A program made the position numbers and the translations under genes. This document shows positions 46,382-55,022 of a stretch of 64,000 bases of DNA, one piece after another. The stretch covers positions 1,798,001 to 1,862,000 of the forward strand of contig NZ_NEVL01000003.1 in assembly GCF_002261335.1 (NCBI RefSeq), in the 5' to 3' direction. The first letter of the stretch is position 1; every line of letters starts with the position of its first letter. Under the pieces are notes generated by a model, which ran no database searches, had not been told where the DNA came from, and saw nothing but the letters and a program-made list of their open reading frames with translations. This stretch comes from Bordetella genomosp. 1 (GTDB taxonomy: Bacteria > Pseudomonadota > Gammaproteobacteria > Burkholderiales > Burkholderiaceae_B).

Positions 46382-47599
46382 ATGACCTCCGCACACTCCT
46401 TCGAAGGCACCGCGCTGGATGGCCTGCGCGTGCTCGATCTCACGGCCGTGGTGTTCGGCCCCTACGCCTCCCAGATCCTGGCCGACTACGGCGCCGACGT
46501 CATCAAGATCGAGCCGCCCGCCGGCGACTCCACGCGCCACACCGGGCCCGCGCAGGAGCCGGGCCTGTCGGCCATCTTCCTCGGCATCAATCGCAACAAG
46601 CGCAGCGTGGTGCTGGACCTGAAGCGGCCCGAGGCGCGCGCCGCGCTGCTCGCCCTGGTCGACGGCGCGGACGTGCTGATGCACAGCATGCGTCCCGCCA
46701 AGATGGCGCGCCTGGGCCTGGGGCCCGAGGTGTTGTGCGCGCGCAATCCGCGCCTGGTCTATGCCGGCCTGTATGGCTTCGGCAGCGGCGGCGCCTACGA
46801 CGGCCAGCCAGCCTACGACGACATCATCCAGGGCCTGTCCGGCGTGGCGGACCTGATGCGGCGCCAGACCGGCACGCCGCAGTACCTGCCCACCGTGGCG
46901 GCCGACAAGACCTGCGGGCTGATCGCCGCGCACGCCATCCTGGCCGCGCTGTTCCAGCGCGAACGCAGCGGGCGCGGCCAGGCGCTGGAAGTGCCGATGT
47001 ACGAGTCCATGGCCTCGTTCCTGCTGGTCGAGCACCTGTATGGCGGCCATCTCGCCGACACGCCCGGCCCGCTCGGCTACCCGCGCGTGCTCACGCCGTG
47101 GCGCCGGCCCTACCAGACCACCGACGGCCACATTTGCATGATGCCGTACACGGATGCGCACTGGCAGCGCTTCTTCGTGCACGCCGGGCGCGACGACCTG
47201 GCCGCCGACCCGCGCTTCGCCGACATCACGGCGCGCACGCGCCACATCGAAACGCTGTATGCGCTGGCCGGCGAGATCGTCGCGGGCCATGACACGGCGC
47301 ACTGGCTCGCGCTGTGCCAGCGGCTCGAGATCCCGGCCGCCCCCGTCAACCGGCTCGAAGACCTGCCCGAAGACCCGCACCTGCGCAGCGTGGACTTCTT
47401 CGCCGAGGTGCAGAGCGACAGCGGCGCGGCCTACCGCTACACCCGCAGCCCGGTGCGCCTGGCCGACAGCCGCGTGACGCCGGCCATGGCGCCGCGCCTG
47501 GGCCAGCACACCGCGCAGGTGCTGCGCGAGGCGGGTCTCGACGACGCCGCCATCGCCGCGCTCGCCCCGAATGCCCCGCCTTCCCCTTCCGCTTCCTGA
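46382..47599 (+). CDS. CaiB/BaiF (family III) CoA-transferase
   Basis: A 405-residue enzyme that moves CoA between carboxylic acids, activating a substrate without ATP. The N-terminal LRVLDLTAVVFGPYASQILADYGADVIKIEPP and RNKRSVVLDLKRPEAR are definitive for the family; LVYAGLYGFGSGGAYDGQPAYDDIIQG carries the catalytic Asp region. ATG at 46373 lies inside the predicted -10 hexamer, so ATG 46382 is used; with transcription starting near 46381 the message would be leaderless, and no ribosome binding site precedes it. A MaoC gene follows after 10 bases. Confidence 0.92.
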   Translation: MTSAHSFEGTALDGLRVLDLTAVVFGPYASQILADYGADVIKIEPPAGDSTRHTGPAQEPGLSAIFLGINRNKRSVVLDLKRPEARAALLALVDGADVLMHSMRPAKMARLGLGPEVLCARNPRLVYAGLYGFGSGGAYDGQPAYDDIIQGLSGVADLMRRQTGTPQYLPTVAADKTCGLIAAHAILAALFQRERSGRGQALEVPMYESMASFLLVEHLYGGHLADTPGPLGYPRVLTPWRRPYQTTDGHICMMPYTDAHWQRFFVHAGRDDLAADPRFADITARTRHIETLYALAGEIVAGHDTAHWLALCQRLEIPAAPVNRLEDLPEDPHLRSVDFFAEVQSDSGAAYRYTRSPVRLADSRVTPAMAPRLGQHTAQVLREAGLDDAAIAALAPNAPPSPSAS

Positions 47600-47609
47600 G
47601 GACACCCGC

Positions 47610-48074
47610 ATGACCCCCACCCCCACGCTGCTCGGCCAGGGCTATTACTGGCAAGACCTGGAGAAGGGCCAGCGCTTTCGCACCTTCCGCCGCACGGTCA
47701 CGGAAACCGACATCGTCAACTTCATCAGCGCCACCGGCATGCTGGAGACGATCTTCATCGACGCGACCTACGAACATGGCGCGATCCGCGGCCGCCCCGC
47801 GCCGGGCGCCCTCACCTACGGCCTGATCGAAGGGCTGCTGATGCAGGGCATGGTGCAGGGCACGGGCCTCGCGCTGCTCGAGGTGCACAAGAAGATGCTG
47901 GCGCCGGTGGTGGCGGGCGACACCATCTGGGCCGAGGTCGAAGTCACCGAGGTCCGGCCCACCTCCAGGCACAACCGCGCCGTCGTCAGCTCCGCCATCA
48001 CGGTGCACAACCAGCACGGCGACGCCGTCATGCAGTACACCGCCGTGCGCATGCTCGCCGGCCGGCCCGGCTAG
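47610..48074 (+). CDS. MaoC-like enoyl-CoA hydratase
   Basis: A 154-residue single hot-dog protein. The hydratase dyad is kept as D51-x4-H56 in FIDATYEHG, corresponding to the GD-x-NP-x-H motif of (R)-hydratases but with changed neighbours. The following RPAPGALTYGLIEGLLMQGM replaces the usual HG of that segment. TVTETDIVNFISATGM and VVAGDTIWAEVEVTEVRPTSR are typical. Ten bases separate it from the CoA-transferase gene. It likely hydrates or dehydrates the CoA thioester made by that enzyme. Confidence 0.9.
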   Translation: MTPTPTLLGQGYYWQDLEKGQRFRTFRRTVTETDIVNFISATGMLETIFIDATYEHGAIRGRPAPGALTYGLIEGLLMQGMVQGTGLALLEVHKKMLAPVVAGDTIWAEVEVTEVRPTSRHNRAVVSSAITVHNQHGDAVMQYTAVRMLAGRPG

Positions 48075-48113
48075 CGCGGGCCGCCCCCAGACAACAATAC
48101 CGAGGAGACACTC

Positions 48114-49082
48114 ATGATCCGACGCTACGCCGCCTGCGCGTTCGCCGTCTGCGCCGTGCTGGGCGCACCCGCCGCGCGGGCCGCGGACTGGCCGCAACGC
48201 CCGGTCAACCTGGTGGTGCCCTTCCCGCCGGGCGGCCCCACCGACCTGGTGGCGCGTGTCCTGGCGCGCCAGCTCAGCGTGCAGACCGGCCAGAGCTTCG
48301 TGGTCGAGAACAAGGGCGGCGCGAACGGCAACATCGGCATGCAGTACGTGGCCGCGGCGCAGCCGGATGGCTACACCGTGCTCTACAACACCTCGTCGAT
48401 CGCGCTCAGCCCCAACCTCTATCGCAAGCTGCCCTTCGATCCCGCGCGCGACTTCGAGGCCGTGTCGTCCACCGCCGTGATTCCGCTGGTGTTGCTGGTG
48501 CATCCGTCCGTGCCGGCGCAGGACCTGGCCGGCTTCGTCGCCTACGCGCGCAAGCAGCCCGGCAAGCTGTCGTATGCCTCGGCCAGCACGGGCAACGTCA
48601 CCCACCTGGGCGCCGTCCTGCTGCTTCAGTCGGTGGGCGTGCGGGCGGTGCACGTGCCGTACCGCGGCAGCGCGCCGGCCATGACCGATCTCGTCGGCGG
48701 GCAGGTACAGTTCATGACCAACACGCTCAACGACTCGCTCGCCTTCATCCGCGACGGCAAGCTGCGGGCCCTGGCCGTGACGAGCGCCCGGCGCAGCGCG
48801 CAGTTGCCCGAGGTGCCGACGGTGGCGGAAACGGTGGCGCCGGGCTTCGAGATGGGCGCGTGGCAGGGCGTGGTGGTGCCCAAGGGCACGCCGCCCGCCA
48901 TCGTGCAGAAGCTCAACGATGAGATCCGCAAGGCCTTGCGCTCGCCCGAGATGCAGCAGCAGCTGGCCGCGCAGGGCGCGCAGGCGCTGGGCAGCACGCC
49001 GCAGGAATACGCGCGCTACATCCAGGATGAAACGCGCCGCTGGGGCGAGGTGATCGAGGCGGCGCAGGTGAAGCTGGACTGA
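48114..49082 (+). CDS. Bug-family (TctC-like) solute-binding protein
   Basis: A 322-residue periplasmic binding protein: signal ending APAARA, mature start ADWPQRPVNLVVPFPPGGPTD, then VVENKGGANGNIGMQYV. It is third in the promoter-C operon, 39 bases after the MaoC gene, preceded by GAGGAG. It differs clearly from the malonate-cluster Bug protein. The ligand is probably the acid that the CoA-transferase activates. No TctAB genes are nearby. Confidence 0.92.
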   Translation: MIRRYAACAFAVCAVLGAPAARAADWPQRPVNLVVPFPPGGPTDLVARVLARQLSVQTGQSFVVENKGGANGNIGMQYVAAAQPDGYTVLYNTSSIALSPNLYRKLPFDPARDFEAVSSTAVIPLVLLVHPSVPAQDLAGFVAYARKQPGKLSYASASTGNVTHLGAVLLLQSVGVRAVHVPYRGSAPAMTDLVGGQVQFMTNTLNDSLAFIRDGKLRALAVTSARRSAQLPEVPTVAETVAPGFEMGAWQGVVVPKGTPPAIVQKLNDEIRKALRSPEMQQQLAAQGAQALGSTPQEYARYIQDETRRWGEVIEAAQVKLD

Positions 49083-49115
49083 TGCGGTCCGGCTGCTCCT
49101 GGCCGCCCTGCGGCA

Positions 49116-49490
49116 TCAACGGCCGGCGGCCTTCGCGCTGACGCCGTTGGCCACGCCCATGTTGATCTTGGGCACGTCGGTGATGACCACGCGCACGTCG
49201 GCGCCCGAGATGCCGATGCTGTCGCACACGGCGCGGTTGAGCGCACCGATCAGCGCCTCCTTCAGATCGTCGGTACGGCCTTCGATCAGGGCCACGTCGA
49301 CCAGCGCCATCGACTTGCCGACCTCGCCCGCCACGATCACGTGGGCCGGCGCCACTTCTTCGAGCACGATGCGCACGCTCGGCAAGGGCGCGGCGATGCT
49401 TTCGCACACCGCATTGCTGGCGGCCTTGAGCAGCGTGGTTTTCTGGTCGGCCGAATGGCCCTGCATGATCTGGATGTTGAGTATGGGCAT
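49116..49490 (-). CDS. Fused 4-oxalocrotonate-tautomerase-like protein
   Basis: A 124-residue protein made of two tandem tautomerase units. Unit one (residues 1-58) starts MPILNIQIMQGHSADQK; removal of Met exposes the catalytic Pro. Unit two (61-116) starts MALVDVALIEGRTDDLK and aligns along its length, including NAVCESI/NRAVCDSI and VRIVLEEV/VRVVITDV, but has Ala in place of Pro. Usual 4-OT chains are about 62 residues. It converges on the Bug gene with 33 bases between stops. Its substrate, perhaps a 2-oxo acid, is unknown. Confidence 0.88.
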   Translation of the reverse strand: MPILNIQIMQGHSADQKTTLLKAASNAVCESIAAPLPSVRIVLEEVAPAHVIVAGEVGKSMALVDVALIEGRTDDLKEALIGALNRAVCDSIGISGADVRVVITDVPKINMGVANGVSAKAAGR

Positions 49491-49624
49491 GACGGTGGCG
49501 GAGAGGATCCGCGGCGTGAGGTGGATGGGTGCCGTCCAGGCCGGACGGCCGGGACGGGCCATCATATCGCCAGCCGGGCGTGCTGCCCATCGAGAAAGTC
49601 CCGGGGCGCGCACGCCGGCCCAAT

Positions 49625-49655
49625 GACAAAGGCCGGCATGCTGCCGGCCTTTGTC
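49625..49655 (-). terminator. Terminator of the betaine transporter operon
   Basis: Fourteen-base perfect stem GACAAAGGCCGGCA/TGCCGGCCTTTGTC with a TGC loop, 23 bases after the ATP-binding gene stop. The T-rich arm lies inside the stem, so it can work in both directions. Confidence 0.85.
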
Positions 49656-49678
49656 GTCTTGCTTGCGCCGCCCGGAGA

Positions 49679-51013
49679 TCAGGCCGCGTTCTTGCCCGCG
49701 TCGGGATCGCGCGCCGCGTCGGCCGCGCCGGCCGTCTCCGGCGCAGGCGCCGCGGCGGCATCGGCGCTCGCCGCCGGTGCCGGCTCGCCGTCGACCAGAT
49801 CCGCCACCGGCGTGCTGCCGTTGAGCGCCTCGGCCTCGGTGATGACCGGCGTCACCAGCTCCACCACCTTCTTGCGCGACAGCATGCCGATGAACTCGTC
49901 GTCCTCGTTGGTGACGGCCACCGGCTGGTCGCTGTGCACCAGCTGCGCCAGCACCTCGCCCAGGCCCGCGGTGGCGGGCACCGAGGCCAGGTCGTCGACG
50001 TAGCGCGACACGTCGCGCGCCCCGGCCTCGATGGCCTCCCGGGCGCGGTCCGCGGTCAGGACGCCGGCCAGGCGCTTGCCGTCGAGCACGGGCGCGTACT
50101 CGTAGTTGAGCGCCTGCATGCGATCGAGCGAGTGGGCCGGGCGCGAACGCATGGTGAGCGTCAGGCGCGACGGATTCACGGCATGCGCGGCGTTCAGCAC
50201 CTTGGTGCGGTTCACGTCCTGCAGGAACGACTGCACGTAGTCGTTGGCCGGGTTCAGCAGGATGTCTTCCGGGGTGCCTTCCTGCACCAGCTCGCCGTCC
50301 TTCAGGATGGCGATGCGGTTGCCCAGGCGCAGCGCCTCGTCCAGATCGTGGGTGATGAAGACGATGGTCTTGTTGAGCTTGGCCTGCAGCGCCAGCAGGT
50401 GATCCTGCATCTCGCGGCGGATCAGCGGATCGAGCGCCGAGAAGGCCTCGTCCATCAGCAGGATCTCGGCGTCGGTGGCGAGCGCCCGGGCCAGGCCTAC
50501 GCGCTGCTGCATGCCTCCCGAGAGCTGGTGCGGGTACTGCATCTCGAAGCCCGACAGGCCGACCTGGTCGAGCCAGTGGCGCGCGCGCTGCTCGCGCTCG
50601 GCCTTGGCCACGCCCTGCACGGTCAGGCCGTAGGCGGCGTTGTCCAGCACGGTGCGATGGGGAAACAGGCCGAAGCGCTGGAACACCATGCTCATCTTCT
50701 TCTGGCGGAAGGTTTCGAGGTCGCGCTTGTTGAGGCTGACCACGTCCACGCCATCGACCAGGATGGAGCCCGCGCTGGGCTCGATCAGGCGGTTGAAGTG
50801 GCGGATCAGCGTCGACTTGCCTGAGCCCGACAGGCCCATGATGACGTAGATGCTGCCCTCGTCGATCGACAGGCTGATGTCGCGCAGGCCGAGCGTGTGG
50901 CCGCTCTTGGACAGCAGGTCTTCCTTGCTGATGCCGCCCTGGGCGGCGTCCAGCCACTTGGCCGGGTGCGGGCCAAAGATCTTGTAGATGTTCTTGACTT
51001 CAATCTTGCTCAT
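49679..51013 (-). CDS. proV: Glycine betaine/proline-type ABC transporter ATPase
   Basis: A 444-residue ATPase of the osmoprotectant importer family. Walker A MGLSGSGKST near residue 59, QRFGLFPHRTVLDN, signature LSGGMQQRVGLARAL, Walker B ILLMDEAFSALDPLI (the DEAFSALD form is diagnostic) and switch His in VFITHDLDEA. Two CBS domains follow to about residue 400, which sense ionic strength in OpuA-type systems, then an Ala/Pro-rich tail of about 45 residues. The start shares ATGA with the permease stop. Confidence 0.94.
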   Translation of the reverse strand: MSKIEVKNIYKIFGPHPAKWLDAAQGGISKEDLLSKSGHTLGLRDISLSIDEGSIYVIMGLSGSGKSTLIRHFNRLIEPSAGSILVDGVDVVSLNKRDLETFRQKKMSMVFQRFGLFPHRTVLDNAAYGLTVQGVAKAEREQRARHWLDQVGLSGFEMQYPHQLSGGMQQRVGLARALATDAEILLMDEAFSALDPLIRREMQDHLLALQAKLNKTIVFITHDLDEALRLGNRIAILKDGELVQEGTPEDILLNPANDYVQSFLQDVNRTKVLNAAHAVNPSRLTLTMRSRPAHSLDRMQALNYEYAPVLDGKRLAGVLTADRAREAIEAGARDVSRYVDDLASVPATAGLGEVLAQLVHSDQPVAVTNEDDEFIGMLSRKKVVELVTPVITEAEALNGSTPVADLVDGEPAPAASADAAAAPAPETAGAADAARDPDAGKNAA

Positions 51014-51867
51014 CGTTGGCCTCCGGTACGTACGCGTTGTCCATACGATTGGGTGATGCGGTCGAACAGAATGGCGAGCACCACGATGCCCAGGCCGGCC
51101 AGCAGGCCGCGGCCGACTTCCAGGCGGTTGATGCCCAGCAGCACTTCGTAGCCCAGGCCGCGCGCGCCGATCATGGAGGCGATCACCACCATCGACAGCG
51201 CCATCATCGTGGTCTGGTTGATGCCGGCCATGATGTTGGGCAGGGCCAGCGGCAGCTGCACGCCGAACAGCTGCTGGCGCGAGTTGGCGCCGAAGGCGCG
51301 GGCCGCTTCCAGCACTTCGCGGTCGACCAGGCGGATGCCCAGGTCGGTCAGGCGGATCAGCGGCGGCACGGCGTAGATCACCGTGGCGATGATGGCCGGG
51401 ATCTTGCCCAGGCCGAACAGCATCACGACCGGGATCAGGTACACGAAGCTCGGCATGGTCTGCATCACGTCGAGCACGGGGGTCATGACGGCGCGCAGCC
51501 AGTTGACGCGGGCCATCAGGATGCCGAGCGGAATGCCGATCAGCACCGACAGGCCGGCGGCCATGATCATCAGCGCCAGCGTCTGCATGCCGGCGTCCCA
51601 CAGACCGAGCAGGCCGATCACGCACAGGAGCGCCCCCATGGCAATGCTCAGGCCGATACGACGGCTGACCAGCCATGCGATCGCCACCGTGGCCACGACG
51701 ATGGCCCACCACGGAGATTGACGCAGGAGTTGTTCGAGCCAGACCAGCGCCTTGAGGACCGGGCTTGCCAGCGTCTCGAGCGTGTCGGCGTAGTTGGTGA
51801 CCAGATGGTCGACGAAATTGTCGATGGCCCCGCGCACTGCGCGCGCGGGAATCAGTTCAGGAAACAT
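51010..51867 (-). CDS. proW: Glycine betaine/proline-type ABC transporter permease
   Basis: A 285-residue permease with six to seven segments. MQTMPSFVYLIPVVMLFGLGKIPA and EAARAFGANSRQQLFGVQLPLALPNIMAGINQT (the EAA loop that contacts the ATPase) are diagnostic. The N-terminus lacks the long tail of E. coli ProW. It follows the binding-protein gene by 264 bases and overlaps the ATPase gene by four. Confidence 0.94.
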   Translation of the reverse strand: MFPELIPARAVRGAIDNFVDHLVTNYADTLETLASPVLKALVWLEQLLRQSPWWAIVVATVAIAWLVSRRIGLSIAMGALLCVIGLLGLWDAGMQTLALMIMAAGLSVLIGIPLGILMARVNWLRAVMTPVLDVMQTMPSFVYLIPVVMLFGLGKIPAIIATVIYAVPPLIRLTDLGIRLVDREVLEAARAFGANSRQQLFGVQLPLALPNIMAGINQTTMMALSMVVIASMIGARGLGYEVLLGINRLEVGRGLLAGLGIVVLAILFDRITQSYGQRVRTGGQR

Positions 51868-52088
51868 CGAAGGGCTCCATATCAGAAAGTGCCGGCGGCG
51901 CGAGCGCGCCGCCAGGGCAGCCGCTCAAACATCAGACACGGATTTCAGAACACCCCGCAGGCGGCAAGCGCCACCTGGACCCGGTTCCCGCCCGGCGGCG
52001 GATGGCGCTTGGCGCCAGTACGGCACCGGCACAGGGGCCGGGTTGCGGGGCATGGCGGCACGGGCAGGCCCGCGCCGTCATGGTTGCC

Positions 52089-52122
52089 GGTCCGGCACGC
52101 CGCGCAGCGGCGCGGCCGGACC
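52089..52122 (-). terminator. Hairpin between betaine-binding protein and permease genes
   Basis: Stem GGTCCGGC/GCCGGACC with an inner CGCCGC/GCGGCG and a GCA loop, ten bases after the binding-protein stop. There is no T tract. It probably stabilises or ends the first cistron so that binding protein exceeds permease. Confidence 0.6.
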
Positions 52123-52131
52123 CGGCGGGCG

Positions 52132-53130
52132 TTACAGGGCAGCCTGCACGCGCTGCGCGACGTCGGCGGGGACCCACTTGGTCCAGACGTCGGACTTGTT
52201 CTTCAGGAACCACTGCGCCACGTCACCGGTCTCGTCACCCGACTCTTCCATGTGGGCGAGCGTTTCGTTGACCTGGTCGAGGGGGATCGACACCTTGGAC
52301 ATGAACTCGGTCAGCTTGGGCGCTTCCTGGGAGAACTTGGTGTTGACCGCGGTGAAGACCGGGTTCTCGGGGTAGGCGCTGGGCTGCGGATTCTCGCACT
52401 TGGGCGCCGTCAGGCACTTGTGCTTCTCGGCGTCGTAGGGCGGCATCTCGAGCTTCACGAGGTCGAGCGCACCGACCAGCGGCGTCGGGTACCAGTAGTA
52501 GAAGACCACGTTCTGCTTGCGCTTGTAGGCCGACATCAGGGCCGCCTTCTGCGCGGCGCCGGTGCCCGGCGAGTACAGCGTGAACGAGTCGTCGAGCTTG
52601 AGCGCGTGGAACAGGTTGTTGCTCACGACCTCGCAGCCCCAGCCGGCCGGGCAGCCGTAGAAGCGGCCCTTGGAGGGCTCTTCGGGATCGGTGAACTTGT
52701 CCTTGAACTTCGGCAGGTCGGCGGCCGACTTGAGCTCGGGCAGGCGCTCGGCGGTGTAGCGCGGGATGAACCACGCTTCGCCGCCCATGTAGACGTCGCC
52801 GATGCGCTTGACCTTGCCGGTCTTCTCGGCGCGTTCCCAGGGGTCGGCCACGCTGTTGAGCCAGATTTCGGAGTTGATGTCGAGGTCACCGCGCTCCAGC
52901 GCGGCGAGCGCGGGCAGGGTTTCGGTGGGCAGGGTCTCGGTCTTGCAACCGTAGCCCTTTTCCATGATGAAGCGCTGGATGTCGACCAGCACCAGATTGG
53001 ATTCCCAGTTCATGCCGCCGAATTTGACGGGGCGTTTGAGTTCGCACTGGGCGTCGGCGGCATGGGCGGCGCCGGCGAAAGCGAACATCATGGCCGTTGC
53101 AGCCAGGGTCTTGACGGGGGTGAAACGCAT
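52132..53130 (-). CDS. proX: Glycine betaine/proline-type ABC binding protein
   Basis: A 332-residue periplasmic protein of the OpuAC/ProX type. Signal ending AGAAHAAD; the mature part holds FGGMNWESNLVLVDIQRFIMEKG, INSEIWLN and NVVFYYWYPTP, with aromatic residues able to cage a quaternary ammonium. Extra Cys pairs (GCPAGWGCE and CLTAPKCE) suggest disulphides. The ATG at 53130 with GGAGG nine bases upstream is used. It is first in the operon; ligand could be glycine betaine, proline betaine or choline. Confidence 0.93.
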   Translation of the reverse strand: MRFTPVKTLAATAMMFAFAGAAHAADAQCELKRPVKFGGMNWESNLVLVDIQRFIMEKGYGCKTETLPTETLPALAALERGDLDINSEIWLNSVADPWERAEKTGKVKRIGDVYMGGEAWFIPRYTAERLPELKSAADLPKFKDKFTDPEEPSKGRFYGCPAGWGCEVVSNNLFHALKLDDSFTLYSPGTGAAQKAALMSAYKRKQNVVFYYWYPTPLVGALDLVKLEMPPYDAEKHKCLTAPKCENPQPSAYPENPVFTAVNTKFSQEAPKLTEFMSKVSIPLDQVNETLAHMEESGDETGDVAQWFLKNKSDVWTKWVPADVAQRVQAAL

Positions 53131-53575
53131 TGGCTTTTGCCTCCATAGGTTCAAGGACATAGGGCTGGCGTGCATCGCCGGCCTATGCCGTGTAGCTAAG
53201 GGGGGTGTGCGGAAGACGGGCGAAGCCGCCAATACAGACCACACTAACAGCAGGTACCGGTGTGTCGGGACACCGTTGACCTGTAAGACAGCGCTTGAGC
53301 TGACAGGCGCGAGGCCGGCATCTTAAGCGCAGTAAATTGAAAGAAACTCAACGAAGAAGACTGCATGTTAGCCGATTTTGCGAAACAACCCAAGCCCGCG
53401 ACCTCTACAACCAGTTACATTCAGCGATTCGGGACTCCGGGTTAACGCCAATATTGCCCGGGAAAAACACGAAATTTCCCTGCTATTGCGCTGCAACATG
53501 GCGCGGACACGTTAAGTTTCATTCAGTTTCCAAATCCGCGAAACTTCGGTCCTTTTCGGGCCCGGGGACACGGTC
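53131..53575. other. Gene-poor, less GC-rich region between proX and cfa
   Basis: 445 bases, clearly less GC-rich than its surroundings between about 53320 and 53540. It must contain the betaine operon promoter (minus strand) and the end of cfa transcripts. A short open frame at 53337-53591 has no recognisable features and no ribosome binding site. I see no riboswitch class or tRNA that I can name. Confidence 0.5.
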
Positions 53576-54829
53576 TCAACCGTACATGTAACCGCGATTC
53601 CAGGGGTAGTCGCGGTCCGCCGGCGCGTCCAGCTCGTCGCTGCGCCCGGGCGCCAGGGAGCTGGCCAGCACCTGGTGCAGCGCCACCCAGCCCTGCTCGA
53701 ACGCCATGGCGCACCCCGCCAGGTAGAGCCGGTAGGCGCGCAGCGCGCGTTCGCCCTGCCCCGCGCCCAGGATGGCGGCGGCCTGGGCGAGCCGGGCTTC
53801 CAGCGCATCGCTCCAGGCCCACAGCGTGCGCGCGTAGTGCGGCCGCAGGTTTTCCGCGTCAAGCGTCTCCAGCCCGCCGGTGGTCACGGCGGCCAGCACG
53901 TGCGAGATGTGCGTGAGCTCGCCACCCGGAAAGATGTAGGTTTCGATGAAGCGGCCCATGCCGCCGCCGAGCTCGGCGTTGTGCACGCCGGCCGCCGTGA
54001 TGCCGTGATTGAGCACCAGACCGCCGGGCCGCAGCAGGCCGCGCAGCGTGGCGAAGTAGTCGTTGAGCCGGGCGCGACCCACGTGCTCGAACATCCCGAC
54101 CGATGCGATCTTGTCGAACGGGCGCGCCACCTTCAGCTCGCGGTAGTCGCACAGCGCCACCGACACCTGCCCCTCCAGGCCGAGCGCCTGCACCTGCTGC
54201 TGCACGTAGGCGTGCTGGTTGCGCGAGAGCGTGATGCCGGTGGCCTGCACGCCGTAGTGCTGCGCGGCCCACAGCAGCAGCCCGCCCCAGCCCGCGCCCA
54301 CGTCGAGAAAGCGTTCGCCGGCGCCCAGCCTCAGCTTGCGGCAGATATGGTCGAGCTTGGCCTCCTGCGCCTGCGCCAGGGAGAGATCGGGCTCGCGAAA
54401 ATAGGCGCAGGAATAGACCCGTCGCGGGTCCAGCCACAGACCATAGAAATCATCGGAGAGGTCGTAGTGGAACGCGATCTGCCTGGCGTCGCGTCCCGGC
54501 GCGTGGCGGGCGAGCGATCGCAACCGGCGCAGGGTCTCGACCAGCCAGCCGCGCCGGCGCGCGTCGACCGGGTCGGCCGGCAACAGCCCGGCCGCCACGC
54601 CCATCAGGTCGCGCATGCTGCCCTCGATCTCGACGCGCCCCTCGACATAGTCGTGGGCAAACCAGCCGATCTCGCCGCGCGCCAGGTGGCCGAGCACCCG
54701 CCGGTCGCGCAATACGAAGCGCAGGCGGGCCGACGCGGGCCCGGCCACGGTGCCGTCCGGCAGCTGCAGCTGCACCGGCACGGGCAGCGTTTCGAGCTTG
54801 CGTTCGATGAGGGACAACAAGGGATGCAT
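53576..54829 (-). CDS. cfa: Cyclopropane-fatty-acyl-phospholipid synthase family
   Basis: A 417-residue S-adenosylmethionine-dependent enzyme that cyclopropanates membrane lipids. A lipid-binding N-terminal domain is followed by HYDLSDDFYGLWLDPRRVYSCAYF, the SAM loop LDVGAGWGGLLLWAAQHYGVQATGIT, the bicarbonate/active-site region KIASVGMFEHVG and YIFPGGELTHI. It is longer than E. coli Cfa (382 residues). AGGAGG precedes the ATG. It is divergent from the Bcr-type exporter. Confidence 0.94.
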   Translation of the reverse strand: MHPLLSLIERKLETLPVPVQLQLPDGTVAGPASARLRFVLRDRRVLGHLARGEIGWFAHDYVEGRVEIEGSMRDLMGVAAGLLPADPVDARRRGWLVETLRRLRSLARHAPGRDARQIAFHYDLSDDFYGLWLDPRRVYSCAYFREPDLSLAQAQEAKLDHICRKLRLGAGERFLDVGAGWGGLLLWAAQHYGVQATGITLSRNQHAYVQQQVQALGLEGQVSVALCDYRELKVARPFDKIASVGMFEHVGRARLNDYFATLRGLLRPGGLVLNHGITAAGVHNAELGGGMGRFIETYIFPGGELTHISHVLAAVTTGGLETLDAENLRPHYARTLWAWSDALEARLAQAAAILGAGQGERALRAYRLYLAGCAMAFEQGWVALHQVLASSLAPGRSDELDAPADRDYPWNRGYMYG

Positions 54830-55022
54830 GCACGCCTCCTGACCGACGATGCCGGATCGGAAGGCCCGGCGCCTCGCGAATCTACCGGGCCTATGTTGCA
54901 ATTCAACCGTAAGGTGGTCCGTGATACAGTGGGCCGCTTGGCACGGGTCGCGCAACGGACCCGCGTCCTCACCCGCGGTTCCTGCGCCCCCTCGCGCCCA
55001 GGCCGCTCTCTGCCTCACCCTC

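Noticed and set aside
53337..53591. An 84-codon plus-strand open frame in the low-GC block
   Set aside because: No ribosome binding site, no recognisable fold, and it ends inside cfa on the opposite strand; treated as non-coding.
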